DNA from: Serinus canaria
Lineage: Eukaryota > Chordata > Aves > Passeriformes > Fringillidae
Assembly: GCF_022539315.1 (NCBI RefSeq)
Contig: NC_066313.1
Span: forward strand, 32,649,059-32,713,058
DNA: 64,000 nucleotides
Direction: 5' to 3'
The position numbers and the translations under genes were made by a program. Shown piece by piece: positions 11,901 through 24,319 of this stretch. Each line of letters starts with the position of its first letter. The stretch's first letter is position 1. Below the pieces are notes generated by a model. The model was given only the letters and a program-made list of their open reading frames with translations, had not been told where the DNA came from and did not search any database.

Positions 11901-14900
11901 CAAGAACATTCTCTGGTAGTGCAGCAGTGGAGTCTGATATTCACCTCTCCAAATTACTTATAATTCACCTGGAGCTAAAGGACACCACAAATGCCCTCTG
12001 GACTGTACCTTTGACCATTTAGTCATAGTGGGAAAAGGGTTTCTTTTTTCAGCTAGCAATAAAGAGGAGCTGATTGTTGTGGTTCTTAAGTATGGCAATA
12101 AAATTTACCTATGGAAAAAGGAGGGCAGAAGGAACATAGCTAAGGGTTACTGAACACATAGAAGAAGTTCAGAGTTTTCTCAGGCATTTAAATTTTTTAA
12201 TGTATTTTTGCTTCAAATTATACATAATAATTACATAAAATGAGGTACTTTCAAATATAAATGACTTGGTGCTCTGCTACATGAGCTGCTTGATTTTGCA
12301 AACTAATTATTGACTAAGAGAGGGATATATATAGACATTCATCTTAGCTGTAAGAGATGTCATAGAAGAGAATGGTGATAAAGAAGTGTTATATAAATAT
12401 ATTTAAGTGATAATAGCAATAGAACTGAAAACTGTCACTGAACAGTTCTCCTGATCTTTGAAAAGTAGCTTTTATGTTTCCAGTGTAGGTGTCAGAAATA
12501 TTCTCAATATTAAAATATATATATTTATTGCTTTTACTTTTCTGATTGTGCTTCCTTCAGCTTTAAGCATTTGCCATAGTATTAAAGAACATGAAGGACA
12601 GAATTTTTCAAGAAAGCCTAGCTGGGGGTTGTGCTGAATGTAATGGAAACCTCAATGAGAAGAAAGATTACTGATGGGAATTCCTCTGACTCCCTGTAGA
12701 AGTTAATGATCTGTAATCCCAGGAGAGATGGCACAGAATGATCTGATGAAGTATTGAGGCAGCTTGAGCTATTCTTTTGAGGCATTTGGCTCTTGAGTGT
12801 TCCGAGAAGCAAAAGGGAAGTAAAAATTGCGAAGTAAAAATCTTCACCCAACTTAAATGAGGAATGTCACCCATTAGCTACTCAAATCCCCACCAAGCCA
12901 GAAATGCAGGTTTTCTGGGAGACTGAATCTCAGTAAATAGGACAATTTTTCATTTATTCCTTAAACTGATATTTCACAAACCTTGATTCTGAGAATCCTG
13001 ACAGATTGTTTTGGGGAGATTTCCTTTAGGACATGCTGACAGCTGTTCAGTGTAATTAAGATGAAATATGCTAAATATGAATGTTCAGAAAGTCGTAAGG
13101 TGCTGTCAGCACCAAAGTCCACACAGTGAATCACCTGGAGGCTCTGTAGATGTGTCTGATGTGGTAAAGAGCCTGTGCCAACACATAGTTACCTGAGAAG
13201 GAATGTAGGCACATCACTTACTTGCAGGATGCGAGCTCATCCCCTATGGAAACAGGCTTGTAACTTCAGGCCTTGGACCAGCTGCAAATATTTAGAATAT
13301 ACCTATATTTCTAAGTAAAGGAGGACTAATGATTATACTCAAATACTCAATCCCTGACTTTCCATATTGAAAAATTGTTATATATTTCCCTGGGCTGAAT
13401 TTTGTGATGATCTCAAGCTCTTTCAAGACAATTTGTATATGTGGCTTGAAGGATTGTTCACTCCAGGAACTTCTTCCAAGATGGAGTATGGATGAGACTG
13501 CATCAGGGGAGATTAGTTGCAGCCTATAGGCAAACCTGTTTCCTCTATCTTCAAACACCTCCCACTCCTGCCCTCTGCCTTTTGGTGATATTTGAGAGCG
13601 TGAAGCACATCTTGTGTTCATTTATTAAAGATGCTACTTTAGTACAACATGGATGTGGGCCTCTCCCAACCACTTGGCCTGAGAACCAAGGGTCATGCTG
13701 AGAAACATTTAGCATAGTTCATCATGTAGCACAAGGGCTCAATCATGGTTCTACCACTCTGATCCTGAAAAATGTAACCACTTGGTCAGATTTAATGTAG
13801 CCATAACAGCTTGGTCAGGCTGGGTTCATCTGGACCTGCAACCACCACGCATGCGACAGTCCACCTGAAATGTCCCCAGGTGTGCTGGGCTAGAGGTCTG
13901 AGCCCAAAACTGTGAGAAACTTGTGCTGAATTCAGAGATCCTGTGGCCAGCACAGAAAGGTGCTCCACCCTCTAATCCTTCCCATCCTAGCTACTTAACC
14001 ACTTAACCTTTACCAGCCACAAGTACTTCAAGTAGGAAGAGGAGTTTAAATTCAGAGAATTAAAAGGTTTCATAGATAAAAAAGGCATTTAAATGAGTAA
14101 TGCACTCTTGCCTACCACATCATAAGGCTTATAACAATGCCCTGTGAACAGTATATTGTTAAACTGTGTTAGTCCTGGCCCTTACCCTGATTATCAGAGG
14201 TACTGTCAGCTGGCAGTGAGATGATTTGAACTTTGTACATGTCCCAGGGAAATCCCAGTCTGTGTAAAACATAGTTCCATAACAGGATAGTCACCTCCAT
14301 AAAACATTGAGAAAATAGCCTGAGCCAGAGACGGTTCTGTGACCTTGATTTAGGACAGGGAATGGGAACTCCTTCTTTCTATTCCTGGCTCTCACATGGA
14401 ATTCCTGTTGTGTCCTGGGGAAAATTGTGCCTTGCATCTCCTTCTAGAAAATCAAGTTGGTAATACCTGCCTCAGAGAAATATTGAGAACTAATAGTTAT
14501 TGTGTGTAAATAGCACTGAAATGAAATGAACCATGTAAATACAATTGGTTTAAGGACCAACATAAAGCCATGGTTAGGTGAAGATGGGGAGGATATAAGT
14601 GAAAATGGAGTGATATTAGTGAAAATCAAAGTATCTCCCTTTTTTTTTTTTTTTGAGTCCCTCTTTCCACACTATTTCTTTCAGGTACACCTTGAAATAT
14701 TTTTATTCATCCTTTACTTTAGGTTCTTCCTCCAGGTCTGAGGTTTCACATCCCCTCTTTTTCCCCATATCAGATTGTTGTAGATGATTTGCAAGTCCCT
14801 GCAGAGATGGATTTGAAAAGAAAGTGCTGACAGGCTCTTATCTCCACCCATCCAAGATAGTACTACAATAGTCTAATTTATTATGTAAAATTGCTAAAGG

Positions 14901-16440
14901 GAAGAAGTGTTTTCCAGAGTTCTGGCTGAGTTTTTATTTTGCAAAGATTATTTAAAAATAGTTGTAGGGTGATGATGCACGAGGAAGGAAGCTGAAAAGC
15001 AGATGAACGAACACCTGTTGCAAGGAGGCAAAATCAGTAACTGCATCATGCAACTCTTGTGAGTGTTTAGGAGTTGTGGTCAGGCTGATCGCTGGGAGGG
15101 ACATTCAGCCCAGTTCAGAGGGCCATGCGGCTCTCAAACTGCACATTATATCCCAGGTTCTGCGGTCTACAATAAATTAAGCAAAATGCTGTAGAGCAAA
15201 ATGCATGAAATTCAGGACACAACAATCTGCAGAGCTGTGAGGGAGGGTCTTTTTAGTGTTGCAGCAATGTTTTGTGCTGTACCTATAAAATATATTTTTC
15301 CTACTTGTTTCTTTCCCTTGTCTGTGTCAGTCTTTCTGCTCAGGTTCCTGGTCCTTAGCTTAAGATAATAAATTAGCTGTGTAGGAGCTAAGCACTTGAT
15401 AGCATAAGAAAGCACAGGCCATTTTTGCACTGGCAAAATTAAGTGAGGATGAATATTCCATACACAGTAGTTTGGGATATAAAATAACCAGGACAATATG
15501 TTTTTGTAAGATAAAGTTTGGTGATACATTTTGAAACATGTATTCCTTCCCAGAACAATTAAGAAAACTCAAGGGAGGAGGTGAGAGCAGAGGAGGGAGA
15601 AGAAGTTGACCTAGAAAATGCACTTGCGGGTCTAATTTTGTGTGTATGTACGTATTACAGAGGAGACTGTTGCACCACCTCCTCAAAGCCCTGGTGTTTT
15701 GAACTCTTTACTATATGCATCAACCCCCACGTGAGTTCCAGACACGCAGGCCTTTAATTTTTCATCATTAAGGGTATGTCTTTTCAGTGTTTGAAGATCA
15801 CAGCCCTGTAAAGGTGTTGGAAGTGAGGAGACAGAGAAAGGGAATAGAAACTATGAGAGAAACTTTCAGAGGATTGCAAGATCTGGTTATGAAGTGAGAG
15901 GTTTTGTATTGAAAGTGTTTTTGTTGCAGAGCCTTCAGGCTTGCTTCCTCGTGTCAGGTGCATCTGCAGGGACAAGGGAACAGCATCTTTGTCACAGAGC
16001 TGGGACTTGAACCTCAGGCTATTGCTCCTTGTGTTGGGGGCAGCTTCGTAAAACAGAGGTTTAATTTGCTGTCTATGATTGCCTAATCTGAGTGGATCTG
16101 ACGTATAAATCTCTTACTGATACTAGATTGCACCACTTTTTGCATTAGCAACTACTACTTTCCTGTGCAATTGGAATAAAAACTTTGTGTGCTGAGCCAG
16201 AGAAATGAAGATGCCTCAAACTAATCCACGTTCTGCGTGCAAACACCAGCTGTTATGGACTGTTTTTATTCACTGGGAGGGACAGCATAGGGCTCCATGA
16301 GTTAATAAAGTTTCTGTTATTAGATGAGAATTAGTTGTCCTGTAGTCTGATGAGTTTTCTTCTACTGTCTTCAGTTATTCATAAAAGAAAGGAGTGCAGA
16401 TAGGAATGGGTCATCTCACATCATAGGAACGCATCAAAGT
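11901..16440. other. unassigned non-coding DNA
   Basis: No gene is recognisable. The stretch includes a 7-bp palindrome at 13099-13113, a T15 run at 14640-14654, and a somewhat GC-richer block at about 13820-14010 that belongs to no family I recognise. Frames around 13.3-13.7 and 15.2-15.7 kb are short and featureless. Confidence 0.5.
14640..14654 (+). repeat. T15 homopolymer
   Basis: Fifteen consecutive T residues. No AG acceptor or reverse-strand polyadenylation signal lies next to it to suggest an exon boundary or a retrocopy tail. Confidence 0.9.
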
Positions 16441-16516
16441 AATCACAGAATCTTAGAAATGTTGATTGGAAAGAACCTCTATAAATGACCTCATCCCAGC
16501 TTCACTGAAAGCAGGA
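16441..16516 (-). mobile_element. CR1 LINE, short 3' terminal fragment
   Basis: 'aatcacagaatcttag', 'ttggaaagaacctct' and 'atgacctcatcccagc' match the reverse complement of a CR1 3' end in the expected order (octamer tail, then TTGGAAGGGACCTCT, then ATCATCTAGTCCA). The recognisable part is only about 75 bp. Confidence 0.72.
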
Positions 16517-17429
16517 GAAATGAGATGTGATTTAGCATGCAGCCAGACACCTCTCTTTGCAGAAGAAATGGTTTGGGTTTTAAGTAATGCCAGGTGAAAT
16601 ATCACTGCAGCTAAAATATAAGGAAATATGGGAAGCATAAACCAGAGTTTAAAACTAGGGAAGGGAAGTTGACAGTTCTGAATGTTGCTCCCTGTTCTTC
16701 CATTGATCTAATAAACATGAGTAGGAAGTTGATTTGCCCTTTGCTGATTAAAGCTGGGAGTGTTGCCAGGGACCAGAATGGTAGGGGCTTCTGTGTCCTT
16801 TTATGCCTCCATTTATGAGTTCAGAAAGAGTTTGTGAGACTCTAAGGTCAAGATCCTTGTGATAATTAGGTACCAGCCCCCTTGGCTTTCGACAGGAATT
16901 GAGTACCTCCTAAGGATCTGCCCATGCAGAATTTAATTTTCTCCAGTGCTTCCTTTATTCAGCCTATCCCTTATTTCCTCCTTTGCTTTACTTCTCCAAT
17001 ATGCATATGTGCCTTCTCTGCTGTTCCTGGCTCTTACTTAAAATTCTCTGTTAAACCCCAGGTCAGTTTTTGTGGTTGGTTCGGGTAAGGAAGTTAGAAG
17101 GGCACTCCTGGAGAGACTCATAGACAGGAATAGGGATATGTGTCCATAACCTGTCATATATACTGACATACAAACAAGCAGGTCACTAAACTCTGCCCTT
17201 ACCTAGTAGGTTAGTAATACTCCCACTCTTAATTCTGAAACTTTGGTGACTATAGGTGCCTTGGATGATGGTGGGTGGAGGGAAGAAGCAGAATGTCTGT
17301 TTAAGGCTGTAAACTGCATTTGAAAGTGTCAAAAATGTTTGTGATGCAGAGGCTATTTGCCTTATATAGAAAATTCATGTTGTCACGTCCCTGAAAGTTC
17401 TTATGCAAGATTAAGAAGTCAAACAGGTC

Positions 17430-17760
17430 TTTCACTGCTGCAGTAAATAATAACATGACTTGTCAAAACTCTAATAACTTAAATCTAGCTAATGTATTTT
17501 AAGCATTTCTTTATTAAGAAGGCTTTAACTCCTTGAATTAATTGCAACTAAATTTGAAATAAGGCAAGAAAAGGGACCAGATTCTGCTTTTATTTGCCTG
17601 CATAATTTATTCCTCAAGTTAGATGATGAGAAGCTGATGCAGAGACACAGACTGATATTGTGTTGTAGTGAAATACCTCCATGTTAGTAATTCCAGATTT
17701 GGCTAAACCATGTAAATGACTGATTTAAATACCAAGGCACAGCACTTAATAAGACTCTAT
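17430..17760. promoter_or_regulatory. weak candidate conserved non-coding block
   Basis: Balanced AT-rich sequence without repeats, with words such as 'gaattaattgcaac' and 'gcctgcataatttattcc' that resemble homeodomain/POU target sequences. This is a texture-based guess only. Confidence 0.18.
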
Positions 17761-18559
17761 TCCTTTGTGGAGTTAAGCTGTAGAAATTATGGTTAGGACA
17801 TTTTATTGAGTTGCTTTTCTCAGACCTCAATCAGACTTGGTATCTAAAAAAATGTGGTAATTTTGTCTGAACATATTGTCTTTTGGAGTGGCACAAAGCC
17901 CTGTCTTCTCTTGCTTTTCCTATAATAAAATGACTCCACAAAGCATCAAATGAGTATTAAGTATAACACTACATGTGGCCCCCTGGTATCTGTTGGATTT
18001 TAGTTGGGTTTAGGGCACAAAATTTACCAAACAGATCTACTGCAGTCATGAATTAGGTAGCTCTTTTGAGTACAAGTCACAGCTTGCAAAACTGATAAAT
18101 TAGAGTAAACACAGCATTTCATCAGTGTTCCTTAGCTATTACATTGTTATCTTCCGCATGTGAATGAAAGTTCTGATAATCTTCATTCATCAGCTGCAAA
18201 GCAAAATTCGTTTTCCTGTTGTGACTAATGTGGAAGGGTTTCTTTTCACTCAAAAAGACTGCCGTGTGCTGCAAAGAATAAGAAAATAATGAAGCTGTTG
18301 CAGGACAAAAGAGAAGGTGCTGAGAACTGGAAAGAGCTGAATGTTTTTTGAACTTGTAACTCTTCAAATTACATTTTCTCTGTGTGAACTCTTGAAAATG
18401 AAGTGAATGTCTCCCGTTTATAACAGTGTGGTTGAACCTATGGTGTGCATCTAGAATAATTCTATGTCTGACCCATGATTATATAATGATGCTTAAAGTT
18501 GCAGTGCCATTCCCAAAAGAAAAAGACTTTATATGTTCATATTTATGGTTTAACAGGTG

Positions 18560-18840
18560 AGATCCCAAAAGAAGAGCAAAACACTTTATTTTTTCAATGT
18601 GTTTTTGCTAATGCTAAAAATATGAGCTATAATTAAACGCTCTAAATATGAGCCGAGACGCCTGAGCTCGACAGCTTTTTGGTTTGAAACAACCACCCTC
18701 CAGGTGGTGGTGACCTTCTGGCAGTGTTTGCTATCAACTACAGCTGTTTTCATCCCTTCTTTGGCTGTAGATACCCCACTCTGCTTGCCTGCAGAGATTA
18801 TACAAACAACCATTTAGCAGCTTGCTCTGAGTTACCACTT
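18560..18840. promoter_or_regulatory. weak candidate conserved non-coding block
   Basis: The stretch has several CpGs in a CpG-poor background ('taaacgctc', 'gccgagacgcc', 'gctcgacagc') and a short inverted pair, 'accacc' and 'ggtggt', near 18690-18710. No repeat family is recognised. Retained CpGs in non-repeat AT-rich DNA can point to constraint, but no alignment supports this here. Confidence 0.2.
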
Positions 18841-19803
18841 GACCCCTAAGGAGGGTACAGACTGCTTAGAGACACATTGCATTGCTGCTATTCCCTGCTC
18901 CAAAGTGCACTGTCGTGCTCAGCTGCTGTCTGCACAGGTCAGGTTCAGGTGCAATCCCACAATGGAAAACACACTTGAGAACAGATGCACTTTAGAAAAC
19001 TGGCAAGTGGAAAAAGCTCGTAATTATTTTAAGGAGCTCTGTAACTATTGATATATCTTTTTTGTTCTAAATGTCTGCATTTAAGAAAATCCTTTGGAAG
19101 TGTATTGAGAACTTCTAGTCACTGGGCTTAGGGAAAAATTATATCAAGCTGTTTGATATTTGCCCTGGGAATGTCTCTGGAAATGGGAGTTGCCTCTGGA
19201 AATGCCAATCTCTGTCATATACATTGTGTGGGTCAAAATAAGGGAAGACCTGGGAGCTTGTCCCATGGATCTTCTTGACAATTCTTTCCTTCTTCTTGCC
19301 CCTTATATCAATGCAGATAAGCATTGAAGAGAGATCTCTGTTTAGGTTACCCAGCTATTTCAATCTACAAGTCCTGATCTTTTGAGACTTCAGGAACAAA
19401 GCCAAAACCCTTCAGGTACCAAGAGAGGCTTTGGCTTACCTAGAAACAAGATATCTGTACTGTTCTTCAAACTCTTCTGGACGCCTCATATGAGTAGTAT
19501 AGAGTAGTGATTTGGAGGTCTTCAGCAGGCATGAAGGGAGAAATACAAAACTGGGGAAATATCTTTAATTTGGATTAACCTTCTCTTGGTTTCAGTTGAG
19601 ATTTTTGTTGGATTCCAAAGTTTTCTACAAACTTCTCAATGAGAAGCATGAAGTCTGGGTTTTCTTCTTGGAATTTCTTTCCTGGAATGTTTTTCTTGTA
19701 TGTATGAAAGACAAGCATGGATAACAGCAATGAAATTAGAAAATACCTGGAGTGGTCTTTGTGCGTGGGTGGTTTGTTTGGCTGCTTTGTTTTCCTGGCT
19801 TGA

Positions 19804-19857
19804 GGAACTGTAGATTTGTTCTTTTATCTTGGAACTGTACATTTCTTCTTTTATCTT
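19804..19857 (+). repeat. 27-bp tandem duplication, two copies
   Basis: Copy 1 is 19804-19830 and copy 2 is 19831-19857. Both start GGAACTGTA and end CTTTTATCTT, and they match at 25 of 27 positions. The two differences are both G to C. The near identity suggests a fairly recent local duplication by slippage. Confidence 0.93.
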
Positions 19858-21999
19858 GAAAAGAAAAATTCTAAAAACCAAAAACAGCTTCAATTTGTGC
19901 TCTGCTGTTCCACTTTCTAAAGATGCGGTGTTCTGTTTTCAAAATAAAAAGCTCCTTTTCTCTTGAAAATTTTTCAACACTGTAGTTGAAAATCCAGGAA
20001 ATTCATAACATGGTCCTATCCTATCTTCATCCTATGATGGCATAGTAACCTATCTTCCTGTGCACCCACTTGATTTTTCAAGGGCTTCAATTGGATACTC
20101 CAAACCTGTAGTGCCATTGATTGTCATTCAGCCTCCTTCAAGTAAAACCATATTTGTTGTGATTGTATCCTTCAGGCTGACTGAGCTAAGCTAAGTGGTG
20201 TGTGGCTGTTTACTCTCATCTGTATAAAATGTTAACCCTTGACTCAAGGAGACAATAGAGCTCTGATTTCTTCTGTTCCTGGCCCTGCCACAGGCCTCTT
20301 CTGTGGCTTCAGTGCATGACCCATTACTAAATCTGTAGGCATATTGCAGTATTGCCTTACCTACTGCCACTACCTAGTCCTATTTTGGCAGCACAATTGA
20401 TGCTTGCCGGTGATTCAGTTTTATGCTGATTTCACCAAAAGCTGCAGCAGTATTGCCATTGTGTGGGCACCCATGTGGGATTGTATTAAGCAAGTACTCT
20501 ACTGCAGAAATATTCTTTCAGTCCAGTCAGTGACAAAGGCAGGAACAAAGCAAACAGAGGGCTGAAGGAGATACCTTTTCCCACCAAACTTCTCAGCTTG
20601 AGCATCTCCACTACTAAAAGTATTGCTGATTATCCCTTTAAGGGAAAAATCTTAATATACAAGATCTAATTACCTCTGTCTAAGCTGATACGCCTACAGC
20701 ACCTTTTACATAACCCAAACAGTTGAGTTCCAATTATACAATTATAATTTAACATATATTCACTACTATTCCTTTAGGGAGGGGACTTATACTGAATATT
20801 TTAACTGAATTCCTTTCTCAATATGGACATATATATGGTAGGGTCTCAATTAATTATGGTGCCAAAAACTTGAATTGTTTTTAGTTCTTTAATGTTTTTA
20901 CTTCTTTTGAAGTGGATGTTTTTAGTTCCTTTTTTCTTCAGTAAATGAGCTGGCTCTTCAGAAAGCCCATTTTCCATATCTTCAGCACTGACAGCAGTCT
21001 CTGTATGTGCATCTCAAACTCAGGCTTTGAAGCTCATGTTCTTGGGGTCAGCAGTGGCCCATGACTGCAATTAGATCAATAATGATGTCTCCATACTCAT
21101 TGGGAGCATCCTCTGCTTTGCAAACAGCCTATGGCAAGGTCCAGGTCTCTCGAGAAAGCGATGTGTTCAAATGGGAAGGAAAGGCTGCTGCTTACTTAAA
21201 TGGGATGTCTTGCTCTAAAGGTTGAGAGCACAAAAGGTTGACTGTCCCTTTACTGAAAAGGCAAAGGGCTCCAACAACCATTCTTCTGTTCTGATAACTT
21301 CATGCAACTTCTGTAAGAGAGAAAAGCCCTCGTCAGGATGACTTGATGAAGGCTGCTTGCTGCACTCTTTCAGTCGTTACTATCAATGAGGTTTGTAGGT
21401 CAGCTCTTCTGAAAACCCAGAGCCTAAGTTTAGACCGAGGAGGCTGAGTGTATTCCCATGCTCAGAGCTAACTCAAGTTTTCGGAACAGCCAGGGGAAGT
21501 TAGGACTTGACCTGAAAGAGCATAGGAGAAGAGATGAACCAAGAAACAGTGAGTTTGAGGGCAATCCTGGTGAGCAAGGCTGGGGATTGCTGGTGCTCCC
21601 CATGGTGGATTAAATATATGTGGGGTGATAACAACTGCTGGAGGGGAGGAATCAGGTCTCAGAAGTGTTCTGCTTCTTTCCACACCTCAGCATCAGTCTA
21701 TGCCAGGGCTGGCACAGTCTGAAGTGCAATGGCAGAGCTTGTGCTGAGTTCATTGCTGCCATGGAGGTTACCTTACCAGCAGCTGGACCACCTGGTTTAA
21801 CACTGATGCAGTGTTTTCTATACTACACTGTAGCCATTTCTGCAAAGTGACTCAAGTTTAAAATATCCCCTGCTTAGACAACCAACTTTTGGAAATGTTG
21901 AATAAAATTATCACATTGGGCTGTACCCATCAGATAAACAGAGTTCTCGCCCAAAGAAAATGTGAACATCAATAATTACAAGGCAAAACTGAACCATTA

Positions 22000-22560
22000 C
22001 AACTCTGTACTTTTGTTATTTTGAATATACAAACCCAAAAAATCTGGAGGTCAAGTTCCCATGGCAACCTTAACTCTGCCGCCTGTATGCACCGTGTGTG
22101 TATGTTTGTGTAAAATAGGAGCGTGCATTATCCTGGTCAGAGTGTTTTAGGACTTGCTGGTGAGGAATATATTAATCAGACCACAGATATCATCTTAAAA
22201 GTGATTTAGTTTTGCTATTTCTCTAACCAATTGTTAAAACATGGAGGAGATTTTTAATTTCTGTCCAGTCTGATAAGTATTCCTGCTAAAACATAATGCC
22301 TGAACCTTGTCATAAATGTGATCTATCACTGTTCAACTTTAGCTGTGCTTGTGACAGACACCCTGCAGCCATGAATCTCAAGAGGGAGTAAGATAAAATT
22401 GGCATCCATTTTTTTTGAGCGAGTTCACTAGAATCAAACATTTGGTTACACATTGCACTCGATCTTAACACTTAACACTGCTGAGTTAATTTCACCCATA
22501 AAGATTTTTTCAAGGTTAGACGTTGTTTGCTGATTCATCAAGGATTATGGAGGGTGCAGG
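22000..22560. promoter_or_regulatory. candidate conserved non-coding element with RFX X-box
   Basis: Repeat-free sequence containing a near-perfect palindromic X-box (22055-22068), the word 'gaatatattaatcagacc' near 22165, and several CpG-containing words ('gagcgagttc', 'cactcgatc', 'tagacgttg') in an otherwise CpG-poor region. It contains no open frame longer than about 60 codons. It reads like developmental regulatory DNA; conservation is inferred, not shown. Confidence 0.33.
22055..22068. promoter_or_regulatory. RFX-family X-box, GTTCCCATGGCAAC
   Basis: The ideal palindromic RFX site is GTTGCCATGGCAAC, and this site differs at one position (C for G at the fourth base). RFX proteins bind such sites as dimers at promoters and enhancers, including ciliary genes. 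The match is direct; that it is used in vivo is inference. Confidence 0.55.
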
Positions 22561-24319
22561 AGTCTGGTGACGTAGCAGAACTGTTCCCATGATGTCCTGA
22601 CCTGGAGTAACTGCCAGGTGATACCTTACAATGTCACCTGAGGGAATTTTCAGGAGGCATTCCCATGAAGCACTCTCTTAGTCTCTTCATTTCCTTCTTT
22701 CGCCTCACCCTTGTGCAGTTTTTCCCAAATGTCCCCATCAGCCATCACTCTTGCAGAGCAAGGTGGCCCAATGATCAGGGGAGGGAGGTGTTAACTGCTG
22801 ATGTGGGGAGAGACCAACAGCTGTAAGAATTTTTTTTTTTTTTTTTTTTTTTTTTTGCAGGCAGAGTGAATAGGGGGAAGTTTTTTGATTAAAAAACCCC
22901 ACCACTTATTATATCCTTGTGAAACATGTCTGGATGGTGAAGGCATTAAAGGGTACTATTCATTTTTATGAATATCATGGGATTCTGTCAATGGGCATGT
23001 TCCTGGTAGTGAGCTTTACAAGTATTATGTAAAGTGCTTTTCAGAACTACACCCTATTATATTTTTTCCCCGTGCTTGCCTTTAGCTTTATTTTCAGTGA
23101 CATAATTCTTCAGGGTGGTGGCTCAGAAAAAGGAATAATACTTTAAAGGAAGAACTGAAGGGTCATAACTTTTTCTATACAAATAAATACACAACCTTGC
23201 ACCTACTGAATATGACCATATTCTTACTGAACTGCTGTGTCAAGTCAAAGGAGACATTAAACACACATAGCATAAGCATAATGTGTGTATAAATATATTC
23301 TGAGCAGACACACAGAATAATATAAAGACTTTCTGAAGTCCCCAAGATATAAACCAAAGGACAGAAATTAGCAGTCACTGTGTTGAAGAGCTGTGAGTAT
23401 ATAAAGCAGATGTAAGTATTAAATCACTAAGAATTCTAAATCTAAAGAGCAGAGAAATTTGAAGCAAGAAAAATTCTATCTTGTTGTCATTGGGGGTGTG
23501 GGATTAAATGTTAGAACAATTCAATTAGGAAATGTCTTCAGATGGTGAATTGCCTTTAAATATAGGAAAACTGGATGTACTGAAGTAGAGCAATTATTTC
23601 TGTGCTTTAAGTACACATTGTTTTCCTGTGAGTCATGAGGTCAAATAATATTTAGCCTCTGAAACTTAGCATCCTGCCAAAATTAAAAAGTGTAGAGATT
23701 TCCTGCCAACACAATTCTGAACTGGTATTTTTATTTCCTTGGATATAGCACAAAACCAAAAATGTATATTTATGCCCCTGAAGGCACTTGAAAATATAGC
23801 ACAATTATAATCCTCAGATGTCTTTCATCATAGTTACTTTTCTTTTGTTTGTAGTTAAATTTTCTGTGTTTTTTTAAAAACAGGTTTGACATTAAACCTT
23901 ACAATCAGGTGTGATATATTTGCAATAAGCCTAATGACAAACCTTTTTTAGATTAGTTGTCTCTTGATATAATCAGTGGATACCCTTGTGCTCATGTCAG
24001 TAAGACACAGTCTCTGGGTCGGCGAGGTGACATCAGGTTTCAGTGGTTATTCCCAGCTAGATGAAATCAGGCATAAAAAAGCCCTCTTGCAAATGCTGTC
24101 AGAACAAAGGGATTGCTGAACAGGATTCAGAGAAGGAACAAAAAATACATGGAGGAGGAGAGTGAAACACTTCAAAGCCTGCCTCACCAAGGCTAGAATT
24201 CTCCAGGAAGGTGGAGCATAACGAAAGTGACACCACTCTGGTTTTTCAAGCTGTGAATGCCAGTAAAATGCAGATCCTTTTCTAACAATTGCTGGGTTTA
24301 AATCCTCAACATCTTTGAG
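22561..24319. other. non-coding DNA with T27 run
   Basis: No gene or CR1 copy is recognisable. The main feature is the long T run at 22830-22856. The rest is AT-rich sequence with only short frames. Confidence 0.5.
22830..22856 (+). repeat. T27 homopolymer
   Basis: Twenty-seven consecutive T residues, the longest homopolymer in the window, followed directly by GCAGGCAG. Its length is likely polymorphic and error-prone. Confidence 0.95.

Larger units (their letters stand above)
16517..21999. other. repeat-poor non-coding DNA
   Basis: No gene or CR1 copy is recognisable. Two blocks inside, listed separately, look regulatory. A 27-bp tandem duplication lies at 19804-19857. The largest frames (81-85 codons on the minus strand) overlap the tandem duplication or AT-rich sequence and have no domain. 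Confidence 0.5.

Noticed and set aside
13820..14010. GC-richer block considered as a solo LTR
   Set aside because: No paired TG...CA ends with a target-site duplication and no convincing internal promoter or polyadenylation arrangement could be placed.
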